A stretch of DNA of 64,000 nucleotides from Tillus elongatus (taxonomy: Eukaryota > Arthropoda > Insecta > Coleoptera > Cleridae), in assembly GCA_964006375.1 (NCBI GenBank), contig OZ023267.1, positions 33,227,266 to 33,291,265 on the forward strand, given 5' to 3'. The position numbers were made by a program, and so were the translations under genes. The notes under the pieces are model-generated. The model did not search any database. It saw only the letters and a list, made by a program, of their open reading frames with translations, and had not been told where the DNA came from. Shown piece after piece: positions 53,918 through 64,000 of this stretch (positions are counted from its first letter, which is position 1; every line of letters begins with the position of its first letter).

Positions 53918-54309
53918 TAACACTTCTTTTTTTTTATTTTTCAGTTAAATCTACCATGTTAATTTCTGCTAACTGAGGCGTACGCTTATCTGAGGACTTA
54001 GAAACATTCGACAAAAGCTGTCAAGTTTATCAGTGCAGATGAGGCACCTAGCAACATTACGAATGAGACGACTTATCTTCATAGTTTCAGTGTATTCGTG
54101 TGACTGAATTCAGTTTGCGTATATGAATGTCTCATTATGGACAATAAACAACTTAAAACTTACATCATTGAATCTATCTCTTAAATGCTTATTATAATCT
54201 GCAAAATATACCGCTGTTCTATTTAAAATAACAAAGGTGGTATTATTTCCCAGTTCCATGTATAGTTACACATACTTTTTGCTTCTCAAAAGTGTATTGA
54301 CATTGGTGT

Positions 54310-54945
54310 GTTATACAGAGACAATGTATATAAGGCTAGATCTATTCTCACCGTAACTAGAAACGCAGACTGGTTTCGCTCTAATGAGAGCTCGTCAGTG
54401 CGTTATATTAATCACAGCTAGGACACACCTATAAAGTAATACATCCATGGTAGCCATAGCCACCTTGTCTCTATATTAGGGAAGAAATGGGACAGGGCTG
54501 ACAATTTACAAAAATCTTTGTCGGTTATACACAGTCTCTATCTATAACATTGTGTGTTAACTAGAGCTGTCGTGACAACATACTAACTGGTTCCGCACCG
54601 AGATGGCGACGCTGTCGTACATCTCACAATGTTCTAGGAGGGTGGCTACCATAGCAGTATTACTTTATAGGCGTGTTCTCGCTGTGATTAGTATAACGTA
54701 GTGACGAGCTCTAATTAGAGAGAAACCGGTCTGCGTTTTTAATTACGGTGAGAATACATCTAGCCTTACACACATTGTCTCTGTGATAGGAAAGAAATGG
54801 ACCAGGGCTGGGAATTTACAAAATTGTTAGTTGGTTGTACACCGTCTCTATCTATAACATTTTGTGTATACTAGAGCTGTCGTGACAACATACTACCGGG
54901 TTCCGCACCGAGATGGCGACCCTGTCATACATCTCACAATGTAGT
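54310..54945. repeat. foldback with interleaved direct repeats
   Basis: 54316-54457 is inverted at 54652-54784 (TATTCTCACCGTAACTAGAA against TTAATTACGGTGAGAATAC; GGTAGCCATAGCCACC against GGTGGCTACCATAGC). A 165-bp block (ACTAGAGCTGTCGTGACAAC, CCGCACCGAGATGGCGAC) occurs in direct orientation at about 54463-54635 and 54775-54940. No coding region was found. Confidence 0.78.
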
Positions 54946-55107
54946 ACATTGTAATTATACAGTCACTGTAGCCGCTGGCCGCTAGTTCAACAGAGAGGCT
55001 GAACAGCTAGCGAGGACGGGCAGACCGACGAGATGTGACTGACGTGGTGCATATGAAGCATAATTGTCGAATAGTCATTTGAGTAACTTATAATAACGTT
55101 ATTATCC

Positions 55108-57852
55108 TTACTCCCTTTAGATTGCATGGAGGCGTATGCGCGTACGTCCGTAGCAATCTACCCTGCACCAGACTCCCCAATTTAGAAGCTGGAAGAAAAG
55201 ACATACTATGGATAAAACTCTCTCTTAGGGCTGCAACTAAATTTATCTGTTTCATTTACCGGTCACCTTCTGACAACAACTTTGTCCAGCTCTCTGACTA
55301 CCTTTCTGAAAAAACCGACCATCTGATTTCTTCCGAGGTCACTATTCTTGGTGACTTCAATGTATATAATAAGGAATGGCTAGGATCCTCAAAAACCGAT
55401 CCATATGGAAGAGCAGCGGAGGCCTTTGCAGTCAGCAATTCTTTAGCCAATATGGTTTAGCAACCTACTTACTTTCCTCGCATCCCAACACACAGCTCAA
55501 ATCTCTTGGATCTCCTTCTTATTACGAATCCTGACTGCTATAAGATATCAGTCACCGCCCCCCTTGGTCGCTCAGACCACAACATGGTCACTGCTTCCTG
55601 TGCAATGCAACCCGCGGTGACACAGTCACCAGACCCACGTGTCGTTTGGCACTACAACTCCGCGAACTGGGACGAAATGCGAGATTACTTTTGCTCATTT
55701 CCATGGGCGTCTGTCTGCTTCTCTTATCCTGACCCCTCTGATATCTCACAAAACGTCACCGAAATTGTCCAAGCTGGCAAGGAATTATTTATTCCACGTA
55801 CACAGAAAACCTCTTCAACCACTCAAAAGCCCTGGTTCTCTAAATTCTGTAACATGGCCAGACTTGAAAAGGTCAAAGCTCACAAAACGCTTCTACACAA
55901 TCTCAGTCAAGAAAACCGTCAAGCATTTAACGACGCAAGAAACCAGTATGTCCGCATTCTTTCTGATGCAAAAAACTCGTTTAATAACCACATCAAAAAC
56001 AAAGTCCTCTCAAGCTCCAACGGCAGCAAACCCTTCTGGACTCTAGCTAAATCTATTGGGAATAATTTCTGCAAGAGCACGTTCCCACCTCTTGTCTCAG
56101 GGGATGAAATTGTTTCTACAGCCCTGGGCAAGGCTGAACTTTTTGCCTCGCTGTTCGCTGGAAATTCTACTCTCAACCCACCTCCAAATGTTCAACCACC
56201 AACAGTCCCCAATGTCGCGCATAAAATGACGGATATCATTTTCAAAACTAAGAAGGTACGAAACATGCTTTCTTCTCTTAATACCAGGAAAGCCTCTGGC
56301 CTTGACGAGATCCCAGCAATTTTTTTCAAAAAATTTGCACCAGAACTTGCTCCTGTCCTGACTCGTCTGTTTCACACATCTTACAATAGAGGCATATTCC
56401 CTAGTAACTGGAAAACTGCTCGAGTACAACCCGTCCCCAAGAAAGGATCCAAAGCGCTTCCTAGCAACTGCAGGCCTATTTTTCCCCTTTCAGTCGTCTC
56501 TAAAGTGATGGAAAAGTATATAAACACCGAATTACTAAAATTTCTTGAAAAACACAGTCTAATCCACGACAGGCAGTATGGATTCCGTCAGCGCAGATCA
56601 ACTGCCGACCTCCTTTCCTTTGTCACCCATTCGTGGAACAAGTCTATGGAACTACACGGTGAATCCCAGATTGTCGCTCTAGACATATCCAAAGCATTCG
56701 ACCAGGTCTGGCACGCAGCGCTGCTTAATAAACATCCGGCGTATGGCCTACCACCAAAACTCTGTACCAGGACAGCAAATTTCCTCTCCAACCGGAGCAT
56801 TTCTGTTGTCGTGGATTGCCATTCCTCTAAACTGCATCCAATCAATGCAGGAGTCCCTCATGGTTCAGTTTTAGCCCTTACTTTGTTTCTTCTCTACATC
56901 AATGACATCCTCTCTAGCACATCCAACCCAGTTCACAGTTACGCGGACGACAGCACCCTCCACTCAAATATACAATATTCTAAGCCTGTCTCTTTAGCCC
57001 AATTAGATGAGGATCGCATATTCATGGAGGGTTCTATCTCCGTGGATCTCCAAAAAATTCTAGACTGGGGAAGTATAAATCTTGTACAATTCTACCCCAT
57101 CAAATGACAGTCTTGCTTTCTTTCTGATAAGAGATATACAAGCCCTAGACCCATCACAATGAACAACCAAGTTATCCAAACTAATGAGTCCTTTTCACTT
57201 GTTGGCAATTCTGTGGATCGGAATTTGAATTGGCATCAACATGTCACATCAATTGCAGCAGCGGCTGCTAAGAAATTAGGTTTCCTCTTCCGGGCTCGCA
57301 AATACTTTTCACCAGCTAATATCTATACATTATATACTTTACAAATAAGACCAAACCTCGAATACTGCTCCCACATCTGGGGTGCTGCTGCCGCTTCTAC
57401 ACTCGCTATCCTGGACTCCATTCAGAAGAGAGCTATACGTCTCATCGGTGACCCTACCCTCATCCAAAGGCTGCCATCCCTTGCCCACCGACGTGCCGTT
57501 GGTGACCTCTCCCTTTTATAGATATCTGCACGGGCAGTGCTCAGAGGAGCTTTCTTCAATAGTTCCTCCATCTGCTGCCCCCAGATCTACCAGGGGAGCA
57601 GAGCGAATGCACCCTTTTACTGTCCAGGTCACCAGACATAGAACATCTTGTTATGCCCGCTCTTTTGTCCCGAAGACTTCAAAGTTGTGGAATTCCTTGC
57701 CGGCACATGTTTTTCCTTCTCCCCCGAACCTCCAAACCTTCAAGTCCAGAATTAACAAGTTGCCTCTTTCCTCCTTGTCGACACCCACGGTACGATAGTA
57801 TTTAGGCTAAAAGCCCTCGTAGTGTGTTGTTGAAATTTAAAAAAAAATCCTG
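55108..57852 (+). mobile_element. LINE-J copy 4, best preserved
   Basis: It begins inside the endonuclease (5' truncation at about 55108, matching copy 2 from there on) and ends with the GGCTAAAAGCC hairpin, GTGTGTTGTTGAAATTT and a nine-A tail at about 57848. No clear target duplication was seen. Confidence 0.82.
55122..57798 (+). pseudogene. LINE-J ORF2: endonuclease and reverse transcriptase
   Basis: One frame runs from 55122 to 57521 with only two stops (TAG 55458, TGA 57105). The rest follows a frame shift to the stop at 57798. The APE-type endonuclease part has LCFIYRSPSDNN-like, VTILGDFNVYNKEWLGSS and GRSDHNMVT. A linker with PWFSKFCNMARLEKVKAHKT follows. RT blocks are RKASGLDEIPAIFFKK, KGSKALPSNCRPIFPLSVVS, QYGFRQRRSTADLLSF, VALDISKAFDQVW (first Asp), INAGVPHGSVLALTLFLLYI and SYADDSTLHSN (YADD box), then the thumb. 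The C-terminus contains LEYCSHIWGAAAASTLAILD and TSKLWNSLPAHVFPSPPNLQ. The intact protein would nick target DNA and reverse-transcribe its own RNA. It is of jockey/CR1/I type, and I do not fix the clade. The shift lies in the CT-rich run at 57505-57515, as in the other copies. Confidence 0.88.
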
Positions 57853-59030
57853 ACAAATACATTATTAACTATTAGTTACTTTAGTGTTATTATATGCAAT
57901 CCATCCTAACAAGACTTTTAAAAATGATAATCTAATGTAGACGTTAAATCCGATTGCTTTGTGGAGAAGTTCTGGAGGTTTCTAATCGAAAACCCGGAAT
58001 AACGATGACTACATTCGGCATTGAAGTGAGAAGATTTGAAACTAGGTTTATTAGTATAACCAGAACAATATCATTTGAGGGGCTCCTTTTGAGTTTTGAA
58101 AATGGGAAAAGTTTGCTTTGTTGAATCAATGAAACTGGAAAGCACTCTAGTTTTTTTTAACAAAACAGGCAATGTTTTTCGGACCTGGCAGTAGTTATGA
58201 ATAAATTCCAACTGGAAAATGCGTTCGTATATATCTATTGAATATTTGAAACAGCGAGCCAACCGAGTAACAGTGGCGGTCGATTTGCATTATTATAGAG
58301 CAAAATGAGTGGTGCATATAAATTGATATTTGTATGAATCATATAATACATACATACCCCCACACACACAGCACACACATAACGGTGTAGATCGAGCAAT
58401 AAATTTGAGGTCGCCATCATATTGAAGCAAGTAAAACAGGCGGCCACTATTTTAAGTTCCGTTCCCGTATGTTGTTTTATGTTTGACCATTTCTATTTGT
58501 GATATGACAGAACATGATGCCACAGTGATATATGGGATCACATTTGCAGGATTTATATTTGTGTAAATTTTAACAAACGCCGACAACGCGGACCAATTCC
58601 ACTCTCAACTGCCACTCTGTCACACGCTGGTCAATATTTGTTTGTATTTAATTACATCTGTGAGTTCAGTAAAGTGTTTATTTTTTAGAGCACGCTATCT
58701 ATTCTCGTTTTAAATGTATGGACGGTGGTTTTCCACAAAACAAGTCTGCGCTAATTATGTTTACTATACTGAAATTAGTACGCCATGGCCGATATCACAC
58801 GCTTTTATAACGTTTTCCAAAACAATGTTTACAGAATTGGATTTTTTGTGTATCCTAAATGTATTTTTTCACCACACACTAGTTATGGCTGACTGCGAGC
58901 GTATCGACTTGTTTGACATATTTTTTAACTAATGCAACATCAAATAGAATTTAAAATTTTTTGTTGCTTTTTTAGTAAAAACATGTTTGGTGGTCAGGTC
59001 AACTATTGTTCTTCGGTTACCAGCAATAAT
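57853..59030. other. unassigned sequence
   Basis: No gene or shared repeat is recognised. There is a short (CA)n run at about 58361-58378. Open frames here are below 75 codons and lack domains. Confidence 0.4.
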
Positions 59031-59033
59031 AAT

Positions 59034-59120
59034 AGCGCCTCCGTGGCCGTGCGGGAAAGTCGATTCAGACTTTCCAATACGGACTCGGGGGACGACGGTT
59101 CGAGACTCACCGGCGGCGGA
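59034..59120 (+). mobile_element. tRNA-like SINE head (Leu/Ser type)
   Basis: GCCTCCGTGGCCGTGCGGGA (A-box region) is followed by an 8-bp stem GGAAAGTC/GACTTTCC, a long variable arm, and a B-box-like GGTTCGAGACTC. It ends in CGGCGGC, which pairs with GCCTCCG except at one position. The body continues to about 59250, with a TAATGATAATGATAG tail. It is more likely a SINE or tRNA pseudogene than a functional tRNA because the T arm does not pair. Confidence 0.55.
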
Positions 59121-59729
59121 TAATTTTTCAAATCACTGTCGTCGTTGAGATCGAGCTCAAGGTGGAGGGTAGGTTAGTTTAGATGAGCAAAAAGGGTCAG
59201 CAATGGCCAGCTGCCAGTAAGCATCTTACCTTTTTACTAATAATGATAATGATAGTGGTAATAAAGCAGATATAAAGGGAGCAACAGTAGGAAATGACAC
59301 AATACTATGCTTGAGCGTTCTGAAAAGACTTTCTTCCGTCAGATTAATTCCTCTACGAATACAGCCACCGATACTTTTCTAGATAAGGAACACATTGAAT
59401 AGTTCTGGAGAAGGCATGTAGCTACACCAGCCTCCTGCAATATTGGAGCCAGATGGGTTAATGAAGAACATCGAGCTTCTCAGAGCTACAAATAGATTCA
59501 TCATGAATCGTTTGCCACAGATGAAGTCTCCGAGGTTTTTAAAGAGCTTCATAATTGGCCTGATGGCGTCCAAGCTTTTGGCTGAAGAAATTTGGGTGTA
59601 CACATAATCTGTTGATGATGTTAATAAATGATGTTTAACTTGACCCAAAGAAGATGCCATTGTTTTTGACACAATGAGATACGTATCTTCTGTGAAAGGA
59701 CTAGCAGTTTTCTGCAGGCCCTGGCAGAC

Positions 59730-60150
59730 ACCGGACAATAACTAGTCTTCCAAGTGCATATAAGGTTATCACATCCTACTTTGGGAAACGCATATATGCG
59801 CACTGCGAACGAAACGACATAATTACGAGCCTGCAAAAAGGGTGTGCCAAAGGCTCTATGGGATGCAAAGGACAGCTAATCATTGATTAGGTTTTGTGCA
59901 AGCATACAATAGACGAAGTAATCTCTTTGCTGTCTACGTGGATTATATAAACGTACTTGATTCAGTTCCGCATGAATGGCTTATAAGTGTGCTAAAGATT
60001 TACAAGATTGATACTTATATTATGAGGTTCCTAAAACACACAATGTCTCCCTAGGACACAAAAATTCAGTTATGGGTACAAACTGGTGATAACATGGTAA
60101 CCAGCAGAATACCAATTAGAAGAGATATATTTCAAGACGACTGGCTGACA
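59730..60150 (+). pseudogene. reverse transcriptase fragment, second LINE type
   Basis: Plus-strand frames read SAYKVITSYFGKRIYAHCER, LQKGCAKGSMGCKGQLIID, FAVYVDYINVLDSVPHEW-like (first palm Asp), ISVLKIYKIDTYIMRFLKHT and NMVTSRIPIRRDIFQDD (motif B region). The QKGC..GS.GCK..LIID pattern is seen in R2/R4-like and related non-LTR elements and is unlike LINE-J. Only RT motifs 1 to 4 remain, in at least three frames with stops, so it is a decayed internal piece. Confidence 0.65.
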
Positions 60151-60164
60151 AGTTTTTTAAACTG

Positions 60165-60475
60165 GTGACGACTCTGTTGAGCAATGCTTCCTTGGTATCA
60201 ACTTGACTAGAATATACCTGATTTTTGACGTGACCGCGCAAATAAAAATCGAGGGGAGTCAAGTCAGGCGATCTAGGTGCTCATCTCCAAAGTCCATTAC
60301 TTCCAAACCAGCGATCTTCAAACAGACGTGACAACTCTTTATAAACCGCAAACGTTGAGTGCGGAGGAGCCCCGTCCATTTGATACCAGCAATCTTTTAA
60401 AGAACTGAGTGGAAACTTATCCAAGAAGCTTGTAATGCAACCCCTTAGTATGCGAAGATATCCTTTACCACCCCA
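60165..60475 (-). pseudogene. DD41D transposase C-terminal fragment, lineage 5
   Basis: The minus strand reads GCITSFLDKFPLSSLKDCWY, then QMDGAPPHSTFAVYKELSRL (second catalytic Asp), FEDRWFGSNGLWR*APRSPD and LTPLDFYLRGHVKNQVYSSQ (third Asp), with one stop. Exactly 41 residues lie between the two Asp. The upstream half is absent because the 3-kb inverted-repeat element begins at 60472, directly inside it. The continuation was not found at 63463 onward, so the gene was probably already truncated. Confidence 0.8.
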
Positions 60476-61405
60476 GTAAACACATGTTCGTTAATTAAAC
60501 GTTTAAAAGGAAACTGCTACCTTACGTTTAATTTTGGTAAAAATGTCGCCCGAATAAACATATAATTAAACCAATATAAAAACGTTTTTATACATGTATG
60601 TTTTAACGTTTAAATATACGTTTTTCTTACATGTTTATTAACAAGGATTTTACAACGTTAATTTAACCATCATCTGTAATGGCGAATATACGTTTATAAT
60701 TACCGTTTATCAACGGGAATTTGTAACGTTAAACTATTTGCCGTTAATAACGTAAAATATACATTTTTTATACATGTTTATTAACAAGGGTTTTGCAACG
60801 TTGATTTAACCATCATCTGTCATGAAGAATATACGTTTATAATTAATGTTTATCAACGGGATCTGTCACGTTAATCTGCTTGTATTAACGACGTATAATA
60901 AACGTTTGAATTACAACTAATACATACCTACCAAATGATAGTTTTTCAACCCCACTGACAGCAGAAGATGAGTACGATAAATTTTTTGACGATGGCAACT
61001 TATAGGACAAACGATCATTAGGTGTAGAAGTGTCAAACTGAACCTCATTGCGGTGTAGATACTTACTTTAAGTGCTCATTGCTCATCACAACTTCTAAAC
61101 TTGCTACTCTGCTAAATTTTATAAACCTACCATTGACAAGTTATTATTTATGTTTATAATTTTAAATGGGCTTTATAAAAATGGATTAGATCACAACAAG
61201 TCTAATGTCGAATAAAAATAACTTTATTTAAAAAACAAAAATATATTTTAAAAAACTTACATTTCATTATCAAAAAACTAAAATAATTAATACCACTTTC
61301 TAAAAATATAACAAGCTTCTTCAATCATAGCGTCTTAATCATGAAATAAAACATACATTTCTTAAATTATTTGTCAACTTCTCAACCAAAAAAAGTATTG
61401 CTCCA

Positions 61406-61518
61406 TTAGTTTTTTGCTCTCGACCTTTTCGAAGTAGCTAATTTCAACCAATCCTTAACAGCACAAAAGATTGCTCTGTCGCATTTTTCACGTTGGGGAA
61501 AATTTAGCTTTGCAGCAT
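61406..61518 (-). pseudogene. possible terminal exon of an unidentified protein
   Basis: A T-rich tract ending TTATAATTTTAG at 61519 is an acceptor-like site. It is followed on the minus strand by a 113-bp open segment whose residues include NFPQREKCDRAIFCAVKDWL and KLATSKRSRAKN, then TAA. The basic Trp-Leu-Lys C-terminus is reminiscent of DUF4806-type C-termini, but this rests on a short match made by eye. No other exon was found in the element, so it may be all that is left of an autonomous ancestor's gene. Confidence 0.3.
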
Positions 61519-61607
61519 CTAAAATTATAAACTACAAAATAGAAATAAATAGGTCATAAAATTGTGATTACCATACACTACTGCCATTAGTCTCGTGGGT
61601 TCTAATG

Positions 61608-61612
<5 letters not shown>

Positions 61613-61695
<83 letters not shown>
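61613..61695. repeat. (TA)n microsatellite
   Basis: TA repeats in the interior of the 3.0-kb inverted-repeat element. Confidence 0.95.
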
Positions 61696-61697
<2 letters not shown>

Positions 61698-63462
61698 TGT
61701 ACATGTATCGTGCAAATTAAATTAAACTGGGAAAAATAAACAAATACATCAGAATTTATAAATGCTAAACCCGTAGCTAACCATTATTACTCTCATTCCG
61801 AAGTTTGATTCACGAACAATCAAAATAGAGGAAAAAAGGTGTATTCATAAACGTTAGATATACGTCTAATGCCTCAATAAAATTAAACTTGTAAATATGA
61901 GAAAGCAACCAACATGGCCGATTTTAAACACGCCGGCTAAACTCATAAGTCCCAATTATTTATTCTACCTAATAACGCTCTATAGCAATCAAAGTACAAG
62001 AAATGTGATTAACTTCGACAACGTTTGAAGACAATTATTACATATTGTGATACAGCTTACCTTAACCTAACTTTACTTTGAGCTGCACTAACTGTACCTA
62101 TTTCCAAAACTTTTAAGGGAAATCGCTACAGGATGATAATCATTCTTTGTAAATATGTATCAAACAATTATAAATTATAGAACAGACCACCATTCACCAT
62201 AACATACAAGTGTCACGTACTGAATATAATATTTAATAAAATTTAATTCCAAGCACCACGCTACACACTGTACACCATCACGTCACCTGTTCTGTTTCTA
62301 TTTCTAATTCTTGTTCATTCTCGTTCAGCATGCGCACAAACACTTACTAATTTACAAGGACAAATATGTTTTATGTATTGCACAGTGGAATGGAAAAGAC
62401 AAAATAGCTCCTTTTAAAACATACACGCATTGTCGAATACCTCTCAGATTGATTATGTGACAAAAAAATTTAAAAAGCCAGGAAAAATGTAACCTATATA
62501 ACTATAGGTACATAATATATCACATAATATCTCATGCTAAAATAATATCTAGTAAGATACGTATATTTTATGTATAAATCCCTACTTCATGTATATTTTT
62601 ATAGGCGAACCTTGTTGAAACTACGTATAAATATTATGTTTAAAAACACTTAATTAATAACGTCTTTTACAACGATAAATTGTTAAGTAATTTGCTTTTT
62701 TAACAAAAATTAGAAAAATAGTGGTTTTAAATATATCGTTTATATCACATAAAATATCTCTCGCTTAAAAAATGTCTGGTAATATACGTATGTTTTATGT
62801 ATGAATCCCTACTTCGTGCATGTGTTTCAAAGGCGAACTTTGATGAAACAACCTTTAAATATTATGTTTAAAAACACTTAATTAATAATGTCTTTTACAA
62901 TGACAAATTGTTTCGTTGCTTTTTTTACAAAAATTAGGAACACAGTTGTTTTAAATATAACGTTTATATCACATAAATATCTCTCACTTATATAAAATGT
63001 CTAATAAAATACGTGTATTTTATGTATGAATCCTAACTTCATGTAGGTTTTTGGTAGGCGAACTGTGTTGAAACAACGTTTAAATAGTATACCCTTCATC
63101 AATAAGGTCTTTACAACGAGAAAATGTTTACCTAATTTTTTCATAAAAATTAGGTAAATACCTGTTTTACATATAACGTTTATACCACACAAATTATCTT
63201 TCGTTTATAAAATGTTTAATAAAATACATATATTCAACGTATTAATCTCAACTAAACGTAGTTTTTTGATAGGTGAAATGTGTTTAAATAACGTTTAAAT
63301 ATTATGTCTAAAAACTCTTCATAATTAACGTCTTTACAACGAAGAAATGGTAACGTTGCCTTTTTAGCCTAGAATTGAACGTTAATTTTTATAACCGATA
63401 ACGTTTTTTCAACTGTCTTCACGTAAAATAGACGTTTATTAAACGCACGTGTGTTTATTGGG

Positions 63463-63851
63463 ACTCAAGTTATATTATATTACGAGCACAAAAACAGTGA
63501 ATCCAAAATTATGCTCGAAGCGTGAATTTCTTGCTATTTGAGGATTGTTGTGATATTTGTCGGTAAAAAAATTCGTAAATTTGCAAACAACTCTGAAACG
63601 GCTCATATTTGGATCATAGCAACCTGATCAAAGTTGACATAAAATTCAGCGCTGAATCTGAAAATGCAACAATATATAGGATGTTCATTTCGAAAAATCA
63701 AGTTGATAGTACGTGAAACCGGTTGTGCCGCCATCTTGGAAATATTCTAGCCTGAAAGATCAGCCTTGGCTAGGCCTGCCCTGAAATTTTTAAATCAAAA
63801 TTCCGATTACAAGTGCAAAAGATTCTAACAAACGGTTTGGGTGAATCACCC

Positions 63852-63921
<70 letters not shown>

Positions 63922-64000
63922 GTATTATTTGTGTAAGAGCTTACTGGTGTGGCCCTTACTTGGTGAAACCGCTCCATACTAAATGCAGATTTAGACTTCT
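63463..64000. other. unassigned sequence with (TA)n
   Basis: No gene is recognised. A (TA)n tract at 63857-63918 is preceded by AATCACCCTGCA, which resembles the DD41D terminus CACCCTG|TA, so a non-autonomous copy may end here. Confidence 0.45.

Larger units (their letters stand above)
60472..63462. mobile_element. 3.0-kb inverted-repeat element with ACGTTTA repeats
   Basis: The ends CCCAGTAAACACATGTTCGT (60472) and, inverted, CCCAATAAACACACGTGCGT (ending 63462) form terminal inverted repeats. Inside, AACGTTTA/TAAACGTT-type motifs recur dozens of times. The left side has a 143-bp tandem repeat (ATGTTTATTAACAAGG at about 60631 and 60774). The right side has about four tandem units of 217-225 bp (starts near 62523, 62748, 62970 and 63187). 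A (TA)n tract lies at 61613-61695. No transposase was found. The target duplication is unclear. Confidence 0.75.

Noticed and set aside
59379..59836. Minus-strand open frames of 119 and 71 codons
   Set aside because: They show no recognisable domain, and the overlapping plus strand from about 59730 has clear reverse transcriptase similarity.
62510..63290. Possible CRISPR-like or satellite array
   Set aside because: The units are about 220 bp with no short repeat-spacer alternation, they lie inside an inverted-repeat element, and the genome is eukaryotic. They are tandem repeats of that element.

Overview
This window looks like a piece of an insect (or other arthropod) nuclear genome made almost entirely of mobile DNA. 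The evidence is AT-rich sequence, fourteen long (TA)n microsatellites, splice-like signals inside transposase genes, a tRNA-headed SINE, several non-LTR retrotransposon lineages, and hAT, piggyBac, pogo/Tigger, mariner and DD41D transposases. No host protein-coding gene, rRNA or bacterial operon is recognisable. I cannot name the species. Nearly every coding region is a decayed transposase or reverse transcriptase.

Layout. 0.8-3.5 kb: a (TA)n tract, a DD41D Tc1/mariner-type element and a LINE fragment. 3.6-8.6 kb: a 5.0-kb hAT element with a perfect 8-bp target duplication, carrying a 2.4-kb piggyBac element in a TTAA site. 9.4-15.4 kb: one microsatellite-bearing repeat ('family X', module A - (TA)n - module B) whose TA tract has received a second DD41D element and a 3.7-kb transposon with 30-bp inverted ends and an almost intact DUF7869-like protein. 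16.3-19.8 kb: a foldback of about 570-bp arms enclosing a dead mariner transposase and a SINE. 19.8-22.3 kb: X and LINE fragments. 22.4-24.8 kb: a palindromic element with 540-bp arms and an X copy at its centre. 27-31.5 kb: a LINE tail, a DD41D element and X pieces. 32.9-35.4 kb: an RNase H-bearing LINE with a 12-bp target duplication. 35.5-38.6 kb: a second hAT, a pogo/Tigger pseudogene split by an X copy, and a perfect 66-bp-arm hairpin. 38.9-45.5 kb: two copies of one non-LTR family (LINE-J), one with a cluster of nested palindromes. 46-53 kb: a dense X cluster including a 3.2-kb foldback. 53-64 kb: DD41D fragments, the best LINE-J copy, RT debris and a 3.0-kb inverted-repeat element full of ACGTTTA motifs and tandem repeats.

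Main inference. Family X has properties expected of Helentron-type (DINE-1/HINE-like) non-autonomous Helitrons. It has a 5' subterminal inverted repeat, an internal (TA)n core, a short 3' hairpin (ACGCA-N5-TGCGT) about ten bases from its end, and insertion at T-runs without an obvious target duplication. Its TA cores then act as landing sites for TA-targeting transposons and other elements, so the window reads as layers of insertions that can be ordered in time.
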